Source of the DNA: Herbaspirillum sp.
Lineage (GTDB): Bacteria > Pseudomonadota > Gammaproteobacteria > Burkholderiales > Burkholderiaceae_D
Assembly (NCBI GenBank): GCA_028291765.1
Contig: JAQGNR010000278.1
Span: forward strand, 1-47,795
Reading direction: 5' to 3'
Length of the DNA: 47,795 nucleotides
The position numbers and the translations under genes are program-made. The notes below the pieces were generated by a model. The model had not been told where the DNA came from and did no database searches. It saw nothing but the letters and a program-made list of their open reading frames with translations. This document shows positions 27,006 through 34,750 of this stretch, piece by piece (the stretch's first letter is position 1; every line of letters starts with the position of its first letter).

Positions 27006-28079
27006 ATGCAAACGAATTCCCGTATCCCTTGCATCGATGCGCTCAAGGCCGTCGCCTGCCTATTTATTGTTTCACATCATCTGGCTTTTTACGGTCCGAT
27101 GTCCGATATTGCGCGCCCCTTAATACCGAATCTTATCGACTGGCTGTATCAAAACGGCCGTCTTGCAGTACAAGTATTTTTCGTTACCTCAGGATTTTTA
27201 GTCGCCGCCAAATTTGCGCCGGACGGGGTCGTATTGCTGCGCCGTCCGGCATCGGTCATTAAGCAACGTTTTCTACGCCTTGCCATTCCAGTCTGGTTTG
27301 CATTAATCGCAGCAATCGTTTGCGCAGCGCTGGTCGGCAGCACATTAACGCACTATGAAGTGCCGACGCTGCCGACCATAACACAGCTATTGGCCAATAT
27401 TTTTCTGCTGCAGGACCTCACGCACCAAGAAGCCTTATCAGCCGGCCTCTGGTATGTTGCGATCGATTTCCAGCTCTTTACATTTACCGCCCTATTGTTA
27501 TGGGCATGCGGCATGGCCACGCAACGTCACGCCAAACTTGTCGTTCTCGCACCGCTACTGGTTTTATCGGTTTGCGTATTTTCTTTATTTATCGTTAATC
27601 GCTATGCGGCCTGGGACAATACCGGGCTGTATTTTTTCGGTTCCTATGGTGCGGGAATACTTGTTTACTGGGCCTCGAAGCGGCCTGCAGCCCTGATGTG
27701 GCTGGGATTGCTGGTAATGATGATCATTGCTGCGATGCTGGTCGACTTCCGTATTCGCATTGTCGTGGCCGGTTCGATCATGCTGTTGCTGGGTCTGGCA
27801 AGCCGATACGCCAGCATCGGCACACGTCCCGTTGGCCCTATCCTGTCATATCTTGGGCGCATCTCGTATTCGATTTTTCTGATTCATTACCCATTGTGTC
27901 TACTGGTCAATGCGGTATTTTTTATCTATTTCCCTCAGTCTGCATCAATGAATGTACTGGGGATGCTGACCGGTGTATGCGTCAGCGTGGCAGGCGGCGC
28001 CCTATTCTTCAAATATATCGAAAACGGCCTGCTGATTCGCTCGACCGGCGCGCTGCCGGCGGCGAGCACCGCGCACTAG
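27006..28079 (+). CDS. Acyltransferase-3 family membrane protein
   Basis: Integral membrane O-acyltransferase (357 residues) of the OafA/YrhL type. About ten hydrophobic helices are visible. The family N-terminus is IDALKAVACLFIVSHHLAFY with the conserved His in the first helix, followed by VQVFFVTSGFLVAAKF and RFLRLAIPVWFALIAA; the C-terminal SYSIFLIHYPLCLLVNAVFF is also typical. It would acylate an extracytoplasmic polysaccharide or lipid sugar; the acceptor is unknown and no glycan genes are adjacent. It is convergent with the regulator gene and overlaps it by 4 bp. Confidence 0.88.
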   Translation: MQTNSRIPCIDALKAVACLFIVSHHLAFYGPMSDIARPLIPNLIDWLYQNGRLAVQVFFVTSGFLVAAKFAPDGVVLLRRPASVIKQRFLRLAIPVWFALIAAIVCAALVGSTLTHYEVPTLPTITQLLANIFLLQDLTHQEALSAGLWYVAIDFQLFTFTALLLWACGMATQRHAKLVVLAPLLVLSVCVFSLFIVNRYAAWDNTGLYFFGSYGAGILVYWASKRPAALMWLGLLVMMIIAAMLVDFRIRIVVAGSIMLLLGLASRYASIGTRPVGPILSYLGRISYSIFLIHYPLCLLVNAVFFIYFPQSASMNVLGMLTGVCVSVAGGALFFKYIENGLLIRSTGALPAASTAH

Positions 28080-28834
28080 TGCGCGTCAGAAAGCGAAAAA
28101 TGATCTTGGCGGCAAAATGAGAAATCCTCCTGAACAGGGCCGGCGCAAACATTAAGCCACGCCTTGGAACCATTCATGCTCATATACACATATTCCCCGC
28201 GATTGCTTCTACTTCTAATTGCCTGCAATAATTTCGCATCGATCCGAGCATTGCCCAGGTCGAACAAGTGAATGCCCAAGTCATTGGCGATCGTCCGCAT
28301 TTGCACTTCTCCGCTGCGATAGGCCACATGCCCTATAAAAATACCGACAATCAAAGGGCATATCACCAATAACAATTGCAATAACCACTTGCTGCTGCGA
28401 GCCGGAACGGCCTCGCGCACAGCGGGTGCTATAGCGCAGGTATGCGAAGCGGCCTTCGGTGGCGCTAAATCCGGCTCGGCGCCTGGACGCTCGCGGACAT
28501 ATTCCAGCCCGAACCGCGGCAGGGTTTTAATTGACTGGGCCGGCAATCCGATCTCCTCAAATTTCTTCCGCAGCGAGCGCACCAACTGATGATAACTGGC
28601 TTCGGTCACGACAACGCCGTTGTCCCCCCATGCGGCATCGATCACTGCCTGCTTTTTAACCCGATCGGCCAGCAGCATGCGCAGCAGAATACTTTCCCTA
28701 AAATTCAACGAAACGGTGGCCGTTCCGCTGACAAGTTGTTCTGCATGCGCATTAAAGAATATATCTTTTTCAAGATAAATTCCGCTGGATTGATGCACCA
28801 CCTCTACCGGCTCTAATAGCGACGAATCCGTCAT
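28076..28834 (-). CDS. Membrane-anchored winged-helix regulator (ToxR/CadC-like)
   Basis: A 252-residue one-component regulator. The OmpR/PhoB-type winged helix is at about residues 15-115 (LNFRESILLRMLLADRVKKQ; ASYHQLVRSLRKKFEEIG; IKTLPRFGLEYV). A linker is followed by one transmembrane helix (WLLQLLLVICPLIVGIFIG) and a short periplasmic domain with a Cys pair (NVCAGPVQEDFSFCRQ) that could form a redox-sensitive disulfide, as in CadC. ATG 28834 has AGGAGG 9 bases ahead and was preferred to ATGs further upstream (28885, 28978). It is divergent from the type III secretion genes across a 736-bp gap, so control of that locus is a reasonable inference. The signal sensed is unknown. Confidence 0.82.
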   Translation of the reverse strand: MTDSSLLEPVEVVHQSSGIYLEKDIFFNAHAEQLVSGTATVSLNFRESILLRMLLADRVKKQAVIDAAWGDNGVVVTEASYHQLVRSLRKKFEEIGLPAQSIKTLPRFGLEYVRERPGAEPDLAPPKAASHTCAIAPAVREAVPARSSKWLLQLLLVICPLIVGIFIGHVAYRSGEVQMRTIANDLGIHLFDLGNARIDAKLLQAIRSRSNRGEYVYMSMNGSKAWLNVCAGPVQEDFSFCRQDHFSLSDAH

Positions 28835-29570
28835 GCTCCTTACCCTCCTATCGTCATCGAAATCGACGAAATAAATATCGTTCATAAAGAAACAGGAACC
28901 TCCAGCACAATGCCCCGGAGGTTTGCAATGCATTGAAAAATCCAATGACAAGCAAATATTTTTGAAATGGACATGCACGCGGCGAGTACAAATATGCCAA
29001 GGAATTTTCAGGGAAATTCAGACTTTATTGCGCATTTCATGCAAAAAAACGGACATATTCATCTGCAACACCCCCGAGAAGTTAGCATGCAGCCTGCGTA
29101 CTAACAATATCGGACGAATTGATTCATGAAAATCATGCGCGATAAAAATTAAACCGAATGCCGAACCGCAACTGAATTCCGCGTTCTCGCACTTTTGGCT
29201 ACGACGATCACACCAAAACTAATCAGAAACTTCTTATTAAAAGAAAGTCGATGTTGCTATCGCTTCTTTTAATAAGAAAAGCCTGCGATCGCGCACATAT
29301 ATAAAGCAATAAATTACCTCAAACAAGATAAGTCCCCTTCTTTCCTGCGCAAAAAATAGCCTTCGATTTCGATATCCAGGCATCGTCTCGATCGATTCAT
29401 TTCTTTTCATATTTTTTCCGGGTATTTCCGTAGGGCCCTCGGCGATCCTCTGACAGAATTCAATTCTCATTTTGAGCTGCCTATTTTGTGCTCCCTATTA
29501 CGCAAATGGCGGCAATCCAGGTTTCGTATTTAGTTTTATTCATCGTTCTATTTATAGTTGCACTTAAAAG
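28835..29570. promoter_or_regulatory. Long AT-rich intergenic region between the ToxR-like regulator and sctD
   Basis: No convincing ORF is seen; short open frames lack ribosome-binding sites and recognisable content. Two dyads stand out: GTTAGCATGC/GCGTACTAAC (29081-29105, 8 of 10 pairs) and a perfect 15-bp inverted repeat at 29231-29278. The upstream part carries the ribosome-binding site of the regulator gene, the downstream part presumably the sctD promoter. A canonical HrpL-type box (GGAACC, spacer, CCAC) was not found by eye. Confidence 0.5.
29231..29278. repeat. Perfect 15-bp inverted repeat upstream of sctD
   Basis: TTCTTATTAAAAGAA (29231-29245) and TTCTTTTAATAAGAA (29264-29278) are exact reverse complements around an 18-base spacer. 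The A/T-rich arms would give a weak RNA hairpin, and each arm is itself near-palindromic, so a DNA operator for a dimeric or tetrameric protein, or H-NS-like silencing, is at least as likely as a terminator. Confidence 0.85.
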
Positions 29571-30863
29571 ATGTCGTCACCAACGCCCGAATTGATCAAC
29601 AATATAGAGCTGCGCATACTGCAAGGTCCGCAAGCCGGCGCCGTTTTACCGCTGACGGGAGAGGACATCATTATCGGCAGCGACCGGCAATGCGACGTCA
29701 TTCTGCAAAGCCCCGCTATCGCCCTTCGCCACGCACAGCTGTCGGTCACCGACCATGATTTTTCGGTCACCGCACTGGATGGCCAAATTATTGCCTCGGC
29801 AGGCCTGCCGAGTGCACCGCCATGGCAATTCGGCGCGGCCATCTATCTAGGTGACGTCGCCATCACGATAGATCGCAACACGGCGGAATGGAGCGCGGCG
29901 CCCCCTCCTCAAACCATAACGGATGATCAGAGCAAAAATAAAAGCACTACACGCTGGCAGACTGATTTAATCGTGCACTGGAAGCGCTTTGCGCTGCTGG
30001 CGGCGATATTGGTGAGCCTATCGATTGCAGCACAATTAATGAAGCCCACTCAGCACCGGACGACGTTTCAAGACAATCTGTCACCAGAAAACATTAATTC
30101 AATCAATGCGCTAATTGCAAATCCCGGCCGCAACGGCCTGCTCAAACTCGACGTTTCCGGAAAAAAAGCCACCGTACATGGTTTTCTGCCAAGCAAAATT
30201 CAAATCAATACGCTCCATAGAGATTTATCGAAATGGCGCAAGAATCTAGACATCGATGTACAGGCAGAAGATATTTTGCTCGCCGCCAGCCGCCATTTTT
30301 TAATTCAGGAGCACAGTCCCTTAAAAGTAACAATCGTCGACGGCCAAGCGCGGCTCAGCGGGCGCGATGTCCGAAGAGAAGATGTCAATCGTTTGGCGCA
30401 GGATCTCAAGAAAAACGTTAGCGGTCTGGCAAGCGTCAATGCCACATTCGTTGACCAGGCGCGGCTTGAAGGCTGGCTTCGCATCTGGTGGCGTCAAAAC
30501 GTACCTGTCTCAGATCAGGGAGCACAAGCTATCCATGTCGTAACCAACGCCGCGGGCGACCTTGAACTGCGCGGCGCCCTTTCTCTTCCGCAAAGCGAAC
30601 GGCTTCAAGAGGCGCTGACACGGCGCAGTCTGCAAAAAGAGATGTTGCTGGCCGTGCACATCGCTATCACTACGCCAACCGAACTCAGTAATAAACCACC
30701 TAACGTGCGTGCTTTCAGTGCAGGGGCGGTTCCCTATGTTTTTTTGACTACTGGAAAGCGCCTAATGATCGGCGGTGCTGTCGATGGTTTTCAATTGGTC
30801 GCCATCAACGAAAAAGGCCCGGTCTTTGAAAAACAGGGAGGACGAGCAAACACAATAAATTGA
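29571..30863 (+). CDS. sctD: SctD, type III secretion inner-membrane ring protein
   Basis: Outer component of the inner-membrane ring of the injectisome (430 residues). A cytoplasmic FHA-like domain spans about residues 10-105 (GEDIIIGSDRQCDVILQSPA, IALRHAQLSV). One transmembrane helix lies at about 140-156. The periplasmic part has BON-like ring-building repeats (LIANPGRNGLLKLDVSGKKA, HGFLPSKIQ; LSGRDVRREDVNRLAQDL). It ends in a short tail without known motif. The ATG at 29571 has no strong ribosome-binding site. It begins the secretion locus and is followed by the needle gene after 79 bases. Confidence 0.9.
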   Translation: MSSPTPELINNIELRILQGPQAGAVLPLTGEDIIIGSDRQCDVILQSPAIALRHAQLSVTDHDFSVTALDGQIIASAGLPSAPPWQFGAAIYLGDVAITIDRNTAEWSAAPPPQTITDDQSKNKSTTRWQTDLIVHWKRFALLAAILVSLSIAAQLMKPTQHRTTFQDNLSPENINSINALIANPGRNGLLKLDVSGKKATVHGFLPSKIQINTLHRDLSKWRKNLDIDVQAEDILLAASRHFLIQEHSPLKVTIVDGQARLSGRDVRREDVNRLAQDLKKNVSGLASVNATFVDQARLEGWLRIWWRQNVPVSDQGAQAIHVVTNAAGDLELRGALSLPQSERLQEALTRRSLQKEMLLAVHIAITTPTELSNKPPNVRAFSAGAVPYVFLTTGKRLMIGGAVDGFQLVAINEKGPVFEKQGGRANTIN

Positions 30864-30942
30864 GACTGCTTTAACAACAATGATGATCTCAGCCTCTAGA
30901 AATCATTCTTTATAAACAACTCAACTTTACAACCGGAAAAAT

Positions 30943-31194
30943 ATGACAGACGCAACAGGAATTTCCTTCGGCTCGATCACTGCACAACTCGGAGAAGCTG
31001 CAAAGCAGGCAGATATTGCATTTGCAAACGCCATGAAAGAGGTCTCGAATCTGGAGCCTGGGAAGGAGGTAACGACAGATCAGATGATCAAGATGCAAGC
31101 AGCCTCCCAAGCATGGGCGTTCAAGTTAGATGCTGTCGCAAAAGCCCAAGAAAGATTGGGAGAAACGTTTAACAAAATCGTCCAAAAGTCGTAA
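30943..31194 (+). CDS. sctF: SctF-like needle subunit
   Basis: Likely needle-forming protein (83 residues), secreted through the apparatus and polymerised outside the cell. It has the size and helix-turn-helix composition of needle proteins: an N-terminal polar start (TDATGISFGSITAQL), a first helix (EAAKQADIAFANAMKEVSNL), a PG-containing turn (EPGKEV), and a second helix ending KIVQKS, like the conserved C-terminal QK of needle subunits. It has no signal peptide. Its place after sctD matches Bordetella (bscD-E-F). No separate needle chaperone genes are visible between them. The assignment is by size, ends and context. Confidence 0.78.
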   Translation: MTDATGISFGSITAQLGEAAKQADIAFANAMKEVSNLEPGKEVTTDQMIKMQAASQAWAFKLDAVAKAQERLGETFNKIVQKS

Positions 31195-31196
31195 AG

Positions 31197-31736
31197 GTGT
31201 CCGTTTCGCCGCTAACGCCTTCCGCATTCGAGAAGTTTGTCGATCAGTACTATCAGTGGCTGCTGCGCTTTGTCAGCCGCAAAATCGGCAACCGCGAACA
31301 AGCGGAAGATTTGCTGCATGACGCATTACTCGATGCTCATGTGGGCTTGCAACAGTTTCGCGGCGAAGCAAAATTATCGGCCTGGGTGATGGGTGTCGTG
31401 AGCAACAAAATACGAAGGCATTACCGGTATCAGGCGCATCTGCCCACAATCATCCATGAGGACTCCCTGTCATACGAGGAGCCGATTGCCATGAGAAGCG
31501 ATCCCAGCGAATTGCTATCGCAAACACAACGCATCAATTGCTTATGCCAATTCATCGAGGCATTACCGGAGCAAATCAAACTCGCTCTATGTCAGGTAGC
31601 ACTCGACGGGGAGGCGTATGCGCTGGTGGCGCACCACCTGGATATACCTGTCGGCACATTACGCAGCCAGCTATCGCGCGTACGGGAACAAATACGCGCC
31701 GCCCTCGATACTGCCGGCGTCGGACGTGCCGACTGA
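31197..31736 (+). CDS. ECF-type sigma factor within the T3SS operon (HrpL/BtrS-like role)
   Basis: Extracytoplasmic-function sigma factor of 179 residues. Region 2 spans about residues 10-80 (YYQWLLRFVSRKIGNREQAE, DLLHDALLDAHVGLQQFRGE) and region 4 about 120-172, with the helix-turn-helix DIPVGTLRSQLSRVREQIR. The start is GTG 31197, two bases after the needle stop, without its own clear ribosome-binding site, so translation is probably coupled to the needle gene. No anti-sigma factor gene is adjacent. ECF factors (HrpL, BtrS) activate T3SS genes elsewhere, but they are normally encoded apart from the structural operon. Autoactivation is inferred. Confidence 0.9.
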   Translation: MSVSPLTPSAFEKFVDQYYQWLLRFVSRKIGNREQAEDLLHDALLDAHVGLQQFRGEAKLSAWVMGVVSNKIRRHYRYQAHLPTIIHEDSLSYEEPIAMRSDPSELLSQTQRINCLCQFIEALPEQIKLALCQVALDGEAYALVAHHLDIPVGTLRSQLSRVREQIRAALDTAGVGRAD

Positions 31737-31793
31737 AAGCGCGATCAATCGCGCGCACCGATCAATGCTTGACTCTTTTTGAAAGCCCCATAC

Positions 31794-32255
31794 ATGCAGA
31801 CGCCATCAATGTTTCAGCGCTCCATGCAAGATTTAATCAAGAAGTTGGAAATACCGATCGCCGGCCGGATCGGAACACAAACGGGCCCGGCGGTCACCGG
31901 ACATGTCTTCCAGATCGAAGTCATTGAAGGGGCAGCAGACAACGTTGCCTTTTGTATCAAATTAGGTCTCGCTGTGGATGCGCTCAGCGCCAGTGATTTA
32001 CGAAAATTACTGGCGCAAAATTTACCGCAGACAGGTGCATCGCCAAACATTGTCGGTCTGCATCCAAAAGGGCAGGAGTTCTGTTTATGGTGTCGCGAAT
32101 CCATAGAAAATCTGAAACCGTCCCTTTGCATCGACATCCTCAATCGACTTGTTCGTCAAGCCGAAGAATTGAGAAATTATTTTGATGCGCCCGCGGCCTG
32201 CACAGTCGACAGCCTAACGTTAGCCGCCAATACAAATTTTGACCAGCTTCAATAA
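31794..32255 (+). CDS. CesT/SycE-like type III secretion chaperone
   Basis: Probable class I secretion chaperone of about 153 residues, small and with the alpha/beta layout of the CesT fold: N-terminal helix (SMQDLIKKLEIPI), a strand segment (FQIEVIEGAADNVAFCIKLG), a central helix (SDLRKLLAQNLPQ), strands (NIVGLHPKGQEFCLWCRESI) and a C-terminal helix (SLCIDILNRLVRQAEELRNYF). The cargo is not known. An in-frame TTG at 31779 could start a slightly longer protein; ATG 31794 was preferred. It is followed after 9 bp by the rod gene. In Bordetella a chaperone of the tip/filament protein lies near this place, but homology is not asserted. Confidence 0.72.
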   Translation: MQTPSMFQRSMQDLIKKLEIPIAGRIGTQTGPAVTGHVFQIEVIEGAADNVAFCIKLGLAVDALSASDLRKLLAQNLPQTGASPNIVGLHPKGQEFCLWCRESIENLKPSLCIDILNRLVRQAEELRNYFDAPAACTVDSLTLAANTNFDQLQ

Positions 32256-32264
32256 GGAATTTTA

Positions 32265-32627
32265 ATGAACTCTGTTGCCGCACTACCTGCCCACATTGAT
32301 GCTGTTACCGCGTCGATGCAAATACAGCATGAAAATATTTCGCAATATGACGTACAACAATTTCAGCAGGCGCTGTTCAGCCAGACCCGCACGGAAACCG
32401 CACCCGGCAATATCATTAAAGACGGTATTGCCGGCATTGAAAAACAGGAACGCCAATTTCGCAACACGATGTCCCGCCTTTCCGACGCCGAAGAAGGCTC
32501 GCCAAGCACATCGGATATGTTGGCATTCCAGGCAGAGCATCTGAAAATGCATATTACCTACGAGGCAACAGCGCGCGTCATCAGTCTCACGACGCAAAAC
32601 ATCACCGAACTGTTGCGCATGCAGTGA
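32265..32627 (+). CDS. sctI: SctI, type III secretion inner rod protein
   Basis: Inner rod (needle adapter) protein of 120 residues, which links the export gate to the needle. The N-terminal half is polar (IQHENISQYDVQQFQQALF). The C-terminal half forms the conserved amphipathic helices (SDMLAFQAEHLKMHITYEAT, ARVISLTTQNITELLRMQ) typical of the YscI/HrpB family. A good ribosome-binding site AAGGAATT precedes the ATG. Its stop overlaps the start of sctJ by one base, and sctI-sctJ adjacency is strongly conserved. Confidence 0.88.
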   Translation: MNSVAALPAHIDAVTASMQIQHENISQYDVQQFQQALFSQTRTETAPGNIIKDGIAGIEKQERQFRNTMSRLSDAEEGSPSTSDMLAFQAEHLKMHITYEATARVISLTTQNITELLRMQ

Positions 32628-33418
32628 TGAAACGATTCATCTCTCTCATTTTCCTTTGTTGTCTACTCTCCTTATTGACAACATTGGCTGCTTGCGATCG
32701 TCGCGGCACTGCTCTACTCAACGGACTGCCCGAAGAAGAAGCCAATACGATCGTCGCCGCATTGGCGCAATCCAATATAGCCGCCAGCAAAACGGTCATC
32801 GATAACGGTACCGCCAGCATCTATGTCTCGGGGACCAACCAGTCGGCGGCGCTTTCCGAATTGCATCAGCGCGGCTTGCCGCGCCAAAACTATTCAAGTC
32901 TGGGCGATATATTTAAAAAGGACGGCATCATTTCAACGCCCCTGGAAGAACAGGCACGTTATATCTATGCACTAGCGCAGGAGCTGGAAAAAACGCTATC
33001 GCAACTGGACGATGTTGTCTATGTCCGCGTACACCCGGTTCTGGCGCGCAAGGCATCGCTTAACGGCCCCGCCGCAAATGCATCCGCAGGCGTACTGATC
33101 AAACATCGTCCGGATGTCGATCTCACTTTTTTGATTCCACAGATCCAGGAACTGGTTGCACATTCAATACCCGATCTGCGTTCAGATCAAGTCGCCATCA
33201 TCATGGCGGTCTCGGAAGACCGCAGGCCAATAAATGAAGCGACGGACGATCGCACCACCGCTGCGCAATCCATCGGCCTGGGATGGTGGCTGGCTTTAGC
33301 CGGCGGCATACTCGGCTTGTTGATTGCCGGCGCCGTATATGCAATCAGGCGTAACGAATTCAATCCTCTGAATTACCATTTCGGGACTAAACCGGAAGTA
33401 CTTGAATTGCATGAGTGA
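32627..33418 (+). CDS. sctJ: SctJ, inner-membrane ring lipoprotein
   Basis: Inner-ring lipoprotein of the basal body (263 residues), homologous to flagellar FliF. A lipoprotein signal peptide ends LTTLAAC (Cys near residue 23). Two ring-building motifs follow: LLNGLPEEEANTIVAALAQ, and RYIYALAQELEKTLSQLDDV with VRVHPVLARK. A C-terminal transmembrane helix (WWLALAGGILGLLIAGAVYA) is present. ATG 32627 overlaps the rod stop (TGATG); a GTG at 32624 is the alternative. It overlaps sctK by 8 bp. Confidence 0.95.
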   Translation: MKRFISLIFLCCLLSLLTTLAACDRRGTALLNGLPEEEANTIVAALAQSNIAASKTVIDNGTASIYVSGTNQSAALSELHQRGLPRQNYSSLGDIFKKDGIISTPLEEQARYIYALAQELEKTLSQLDDVVYVRVHPVLARKASLNGPAANASAGVLIKHRPDVDLTFLIPQIQELVAHSIPDLRSDQVAIIMAVSEDRRPINEATDDRTTAAQSIGLGWWLALAGGILGLLIAGAVYAIRRNEFNPLNYHFGTKPEVLELHE

Positions 33419-34136
33419 ATCCGCTTTGCCTCCCCTGGCGTTATCAGGATTGCCGCAATGCCGGCGATATGCCGCTCTGATCGCATTTAACCGCTGCCCC
33501 AGCCGTTATCTGCATCCTAGCTGGCATACAGAATTCGTTGCTGCCGATTTAGCCGAATATCTATGCGACGGGGTCTATGCGCATACGCTGCTTTCCGATT
33601 TCATCCTTGAAAAAACAGCTTTGATCGACATTGGCGATGAAGACATGCAACACCCCGCCGTGCAGATCGGCATGCATCTGAATGCGATACAACTGCAGGA
33701 ATTGGCGCGCCGCCTTGCGCTGATTCTGCTAGGTCAGCCGATACGAAGCGCCATTTCCAAAGCCAGCGTCGCCGCATGGCATGCAGCGCTCGGCGAATCG
33801 CTGCATCACTTTGCTTGCAAACACGCACCCTTGTTGGGTGGTGCGCACTATAGGGACTTGCCGGCATGGCAAGTGGCCTCGATATCGCCGGAAAACATTG
33901 CAGAACAAGCGCTTGCCATGGGCTTTCGGTTCTTGAACGCCGGCAGTCACGTACTCGATCCCGCCATCGGTCAACGCATACGTTTTAAATTGCCGCGAGA
34001 AATCGCGCAACAAGAAAATCTCACGATCGACCCCGATCACTATCTGGAGGTATGGACATGGATATTCCGAGTATGGAACAGCACGCCGATGCGCGCTTCG
34101 CCGTCACTCATACCGGGCCTGGCGGCGTGCAAATGA
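33411..34136 (+). CDS. sctK: SctK, sorting-platform accessory protein
   Basis: Cytoplasmic adaptor between SctD and the SctQ pods of the sorting platform (241 residues). SctK proteins are poorly conserved; the call rests on position between sctJ and sctL, size, and stretches such as FNRCPSRYLHPSW and HLNAIQLQELARRLALILLG that resemble YscK/HrpD-type proteins. It overlaps sctJ upstream by 8 bp and sctL downstream, so the operon is compact. Confidence 0.8.
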   Translation: MSESALPPLALSGLPQCRRYAALIAFNRCPSRYLHPSWHTEFVAADLAEYLCDGVYAHTLLSDFILEKTALIDIGDEDMQHPAVQIGMHLNAIQLQELARRLALILLGQPIRSAISKASVAAWHAALGESLHHFACKHAPLLGGAHYRDLPAWQVASISPENIAEQALAMGFRFLNAGSHVLDPAIGQRIRFKLPREIAQQENLTIDPDHYLEVWTWIFRVWNSTPMRASPSLIPGLAACK

Positions 34137-34747
34137 ATCGCGCTGCGCGAATCATGTCGGCGCAGACACACGCGTCGTTTTTGAGCGCCGGCGAGATGCT
34201 CAAGCATGCGCAGCAATTAGCCGACGAAATAATCGGCGCAGCGCAAGAGGGTTACCAGGAGGCATGCGAACAAGGCTATCAGGCCGGTATGGAACAGGCG
34301 CGCCAGAAAATTACGCAGGAAAATATCGAACTCAGTTTGAACCGCAGCCGCAGCCTGGAAAACCTGAAACGGGATTTAAGCGCATTGGTGCTGCAAACCT
34401 TACGTCAAATGCTGGGGGAAATCGATCGTTCCGAGCGGGTATGCCTGTTGGTGCACGAAGCCTTGAATCGCCTTGGAAAATTACAGGGCGAAATCAAGCT
34501 GCACGTGCATCCTGATCTGGCCGAGCAAGTCGCTGCCAGCATGTTGCAATGGCAGGCCTCCTGCCATGACGCAACATTGAAAACCATCGCCGATTCTGCG
34601 TTAGAGGCTGACACCTGCCGCGTCGTTTGCAGCAGCGGTTGCGTAGAAGGTAATTTGCAGCAACAACTTGCCGCCATTGAATCTGCACTGGGTGGCTGCA
34701 GTAAAGACAGCATCAGTGACGACGGCATGCCGAACCAGGAGGTTTAA
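34058..34747 (+). CDS. sctL: SctL, ATPase stator protein
   Basis: Stator that connects the ATPase to the sorting platform (up to 229 residues). A coiled-coil-forming segment runs from about residue 45 to 100 (LKHAQQLADEIIGAAQEGYQ; EQGYQAGMEQARQKITQENI), followed by a C-terminal domain resembling FliH/V-ATPase E (LVHEALNRLGKLQGEIKLHV). The start is uncertain: ATG 34058 has GGAGG 7 bases ahead and overlaps sctK by 79 bp; ATG 34133 gives a classical ATGA overlap with the sctK stop and a more typical N-terminus. ATG 34052 is also in frame. Three Cys cluster in the C-terminal part. Confidence 0.88.
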   Translation: MDIPSMEQHADARFAVTHTGPGGVQMNRAARIMSAQTHASFLSAGEMLKHAQQLADEIIGAAQEGYQEACEQGYQAGMEQARQKITQENIELSLNRSRSLENLKRDLSALVLQTLRQMLGEIDRSERVCLLVHEALNRLGKLQGEIKLHVHPDLAEQVAASMLQWQASCHDATLKTIADSALEADTCRVVCSSGCVEGNLQQQLAAIESALGGCSKDSISDDGMPNQEV

Positions 34748-34750
34748 CGC

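Noticed and set aside
28923..29129. 68-codon ORF in the T3SS control region
   Set aside because: No ribosome-binding site or domain; it overlaps the likely promoter region of the ToxR-like gene.
28835..29570. Canonical HrpL box upstream of sctD
   Set aside because: No GGAACC with a correctly spaced CCAC was found by eye, so a Pseudomonas-type hrp promoter is not claimed.
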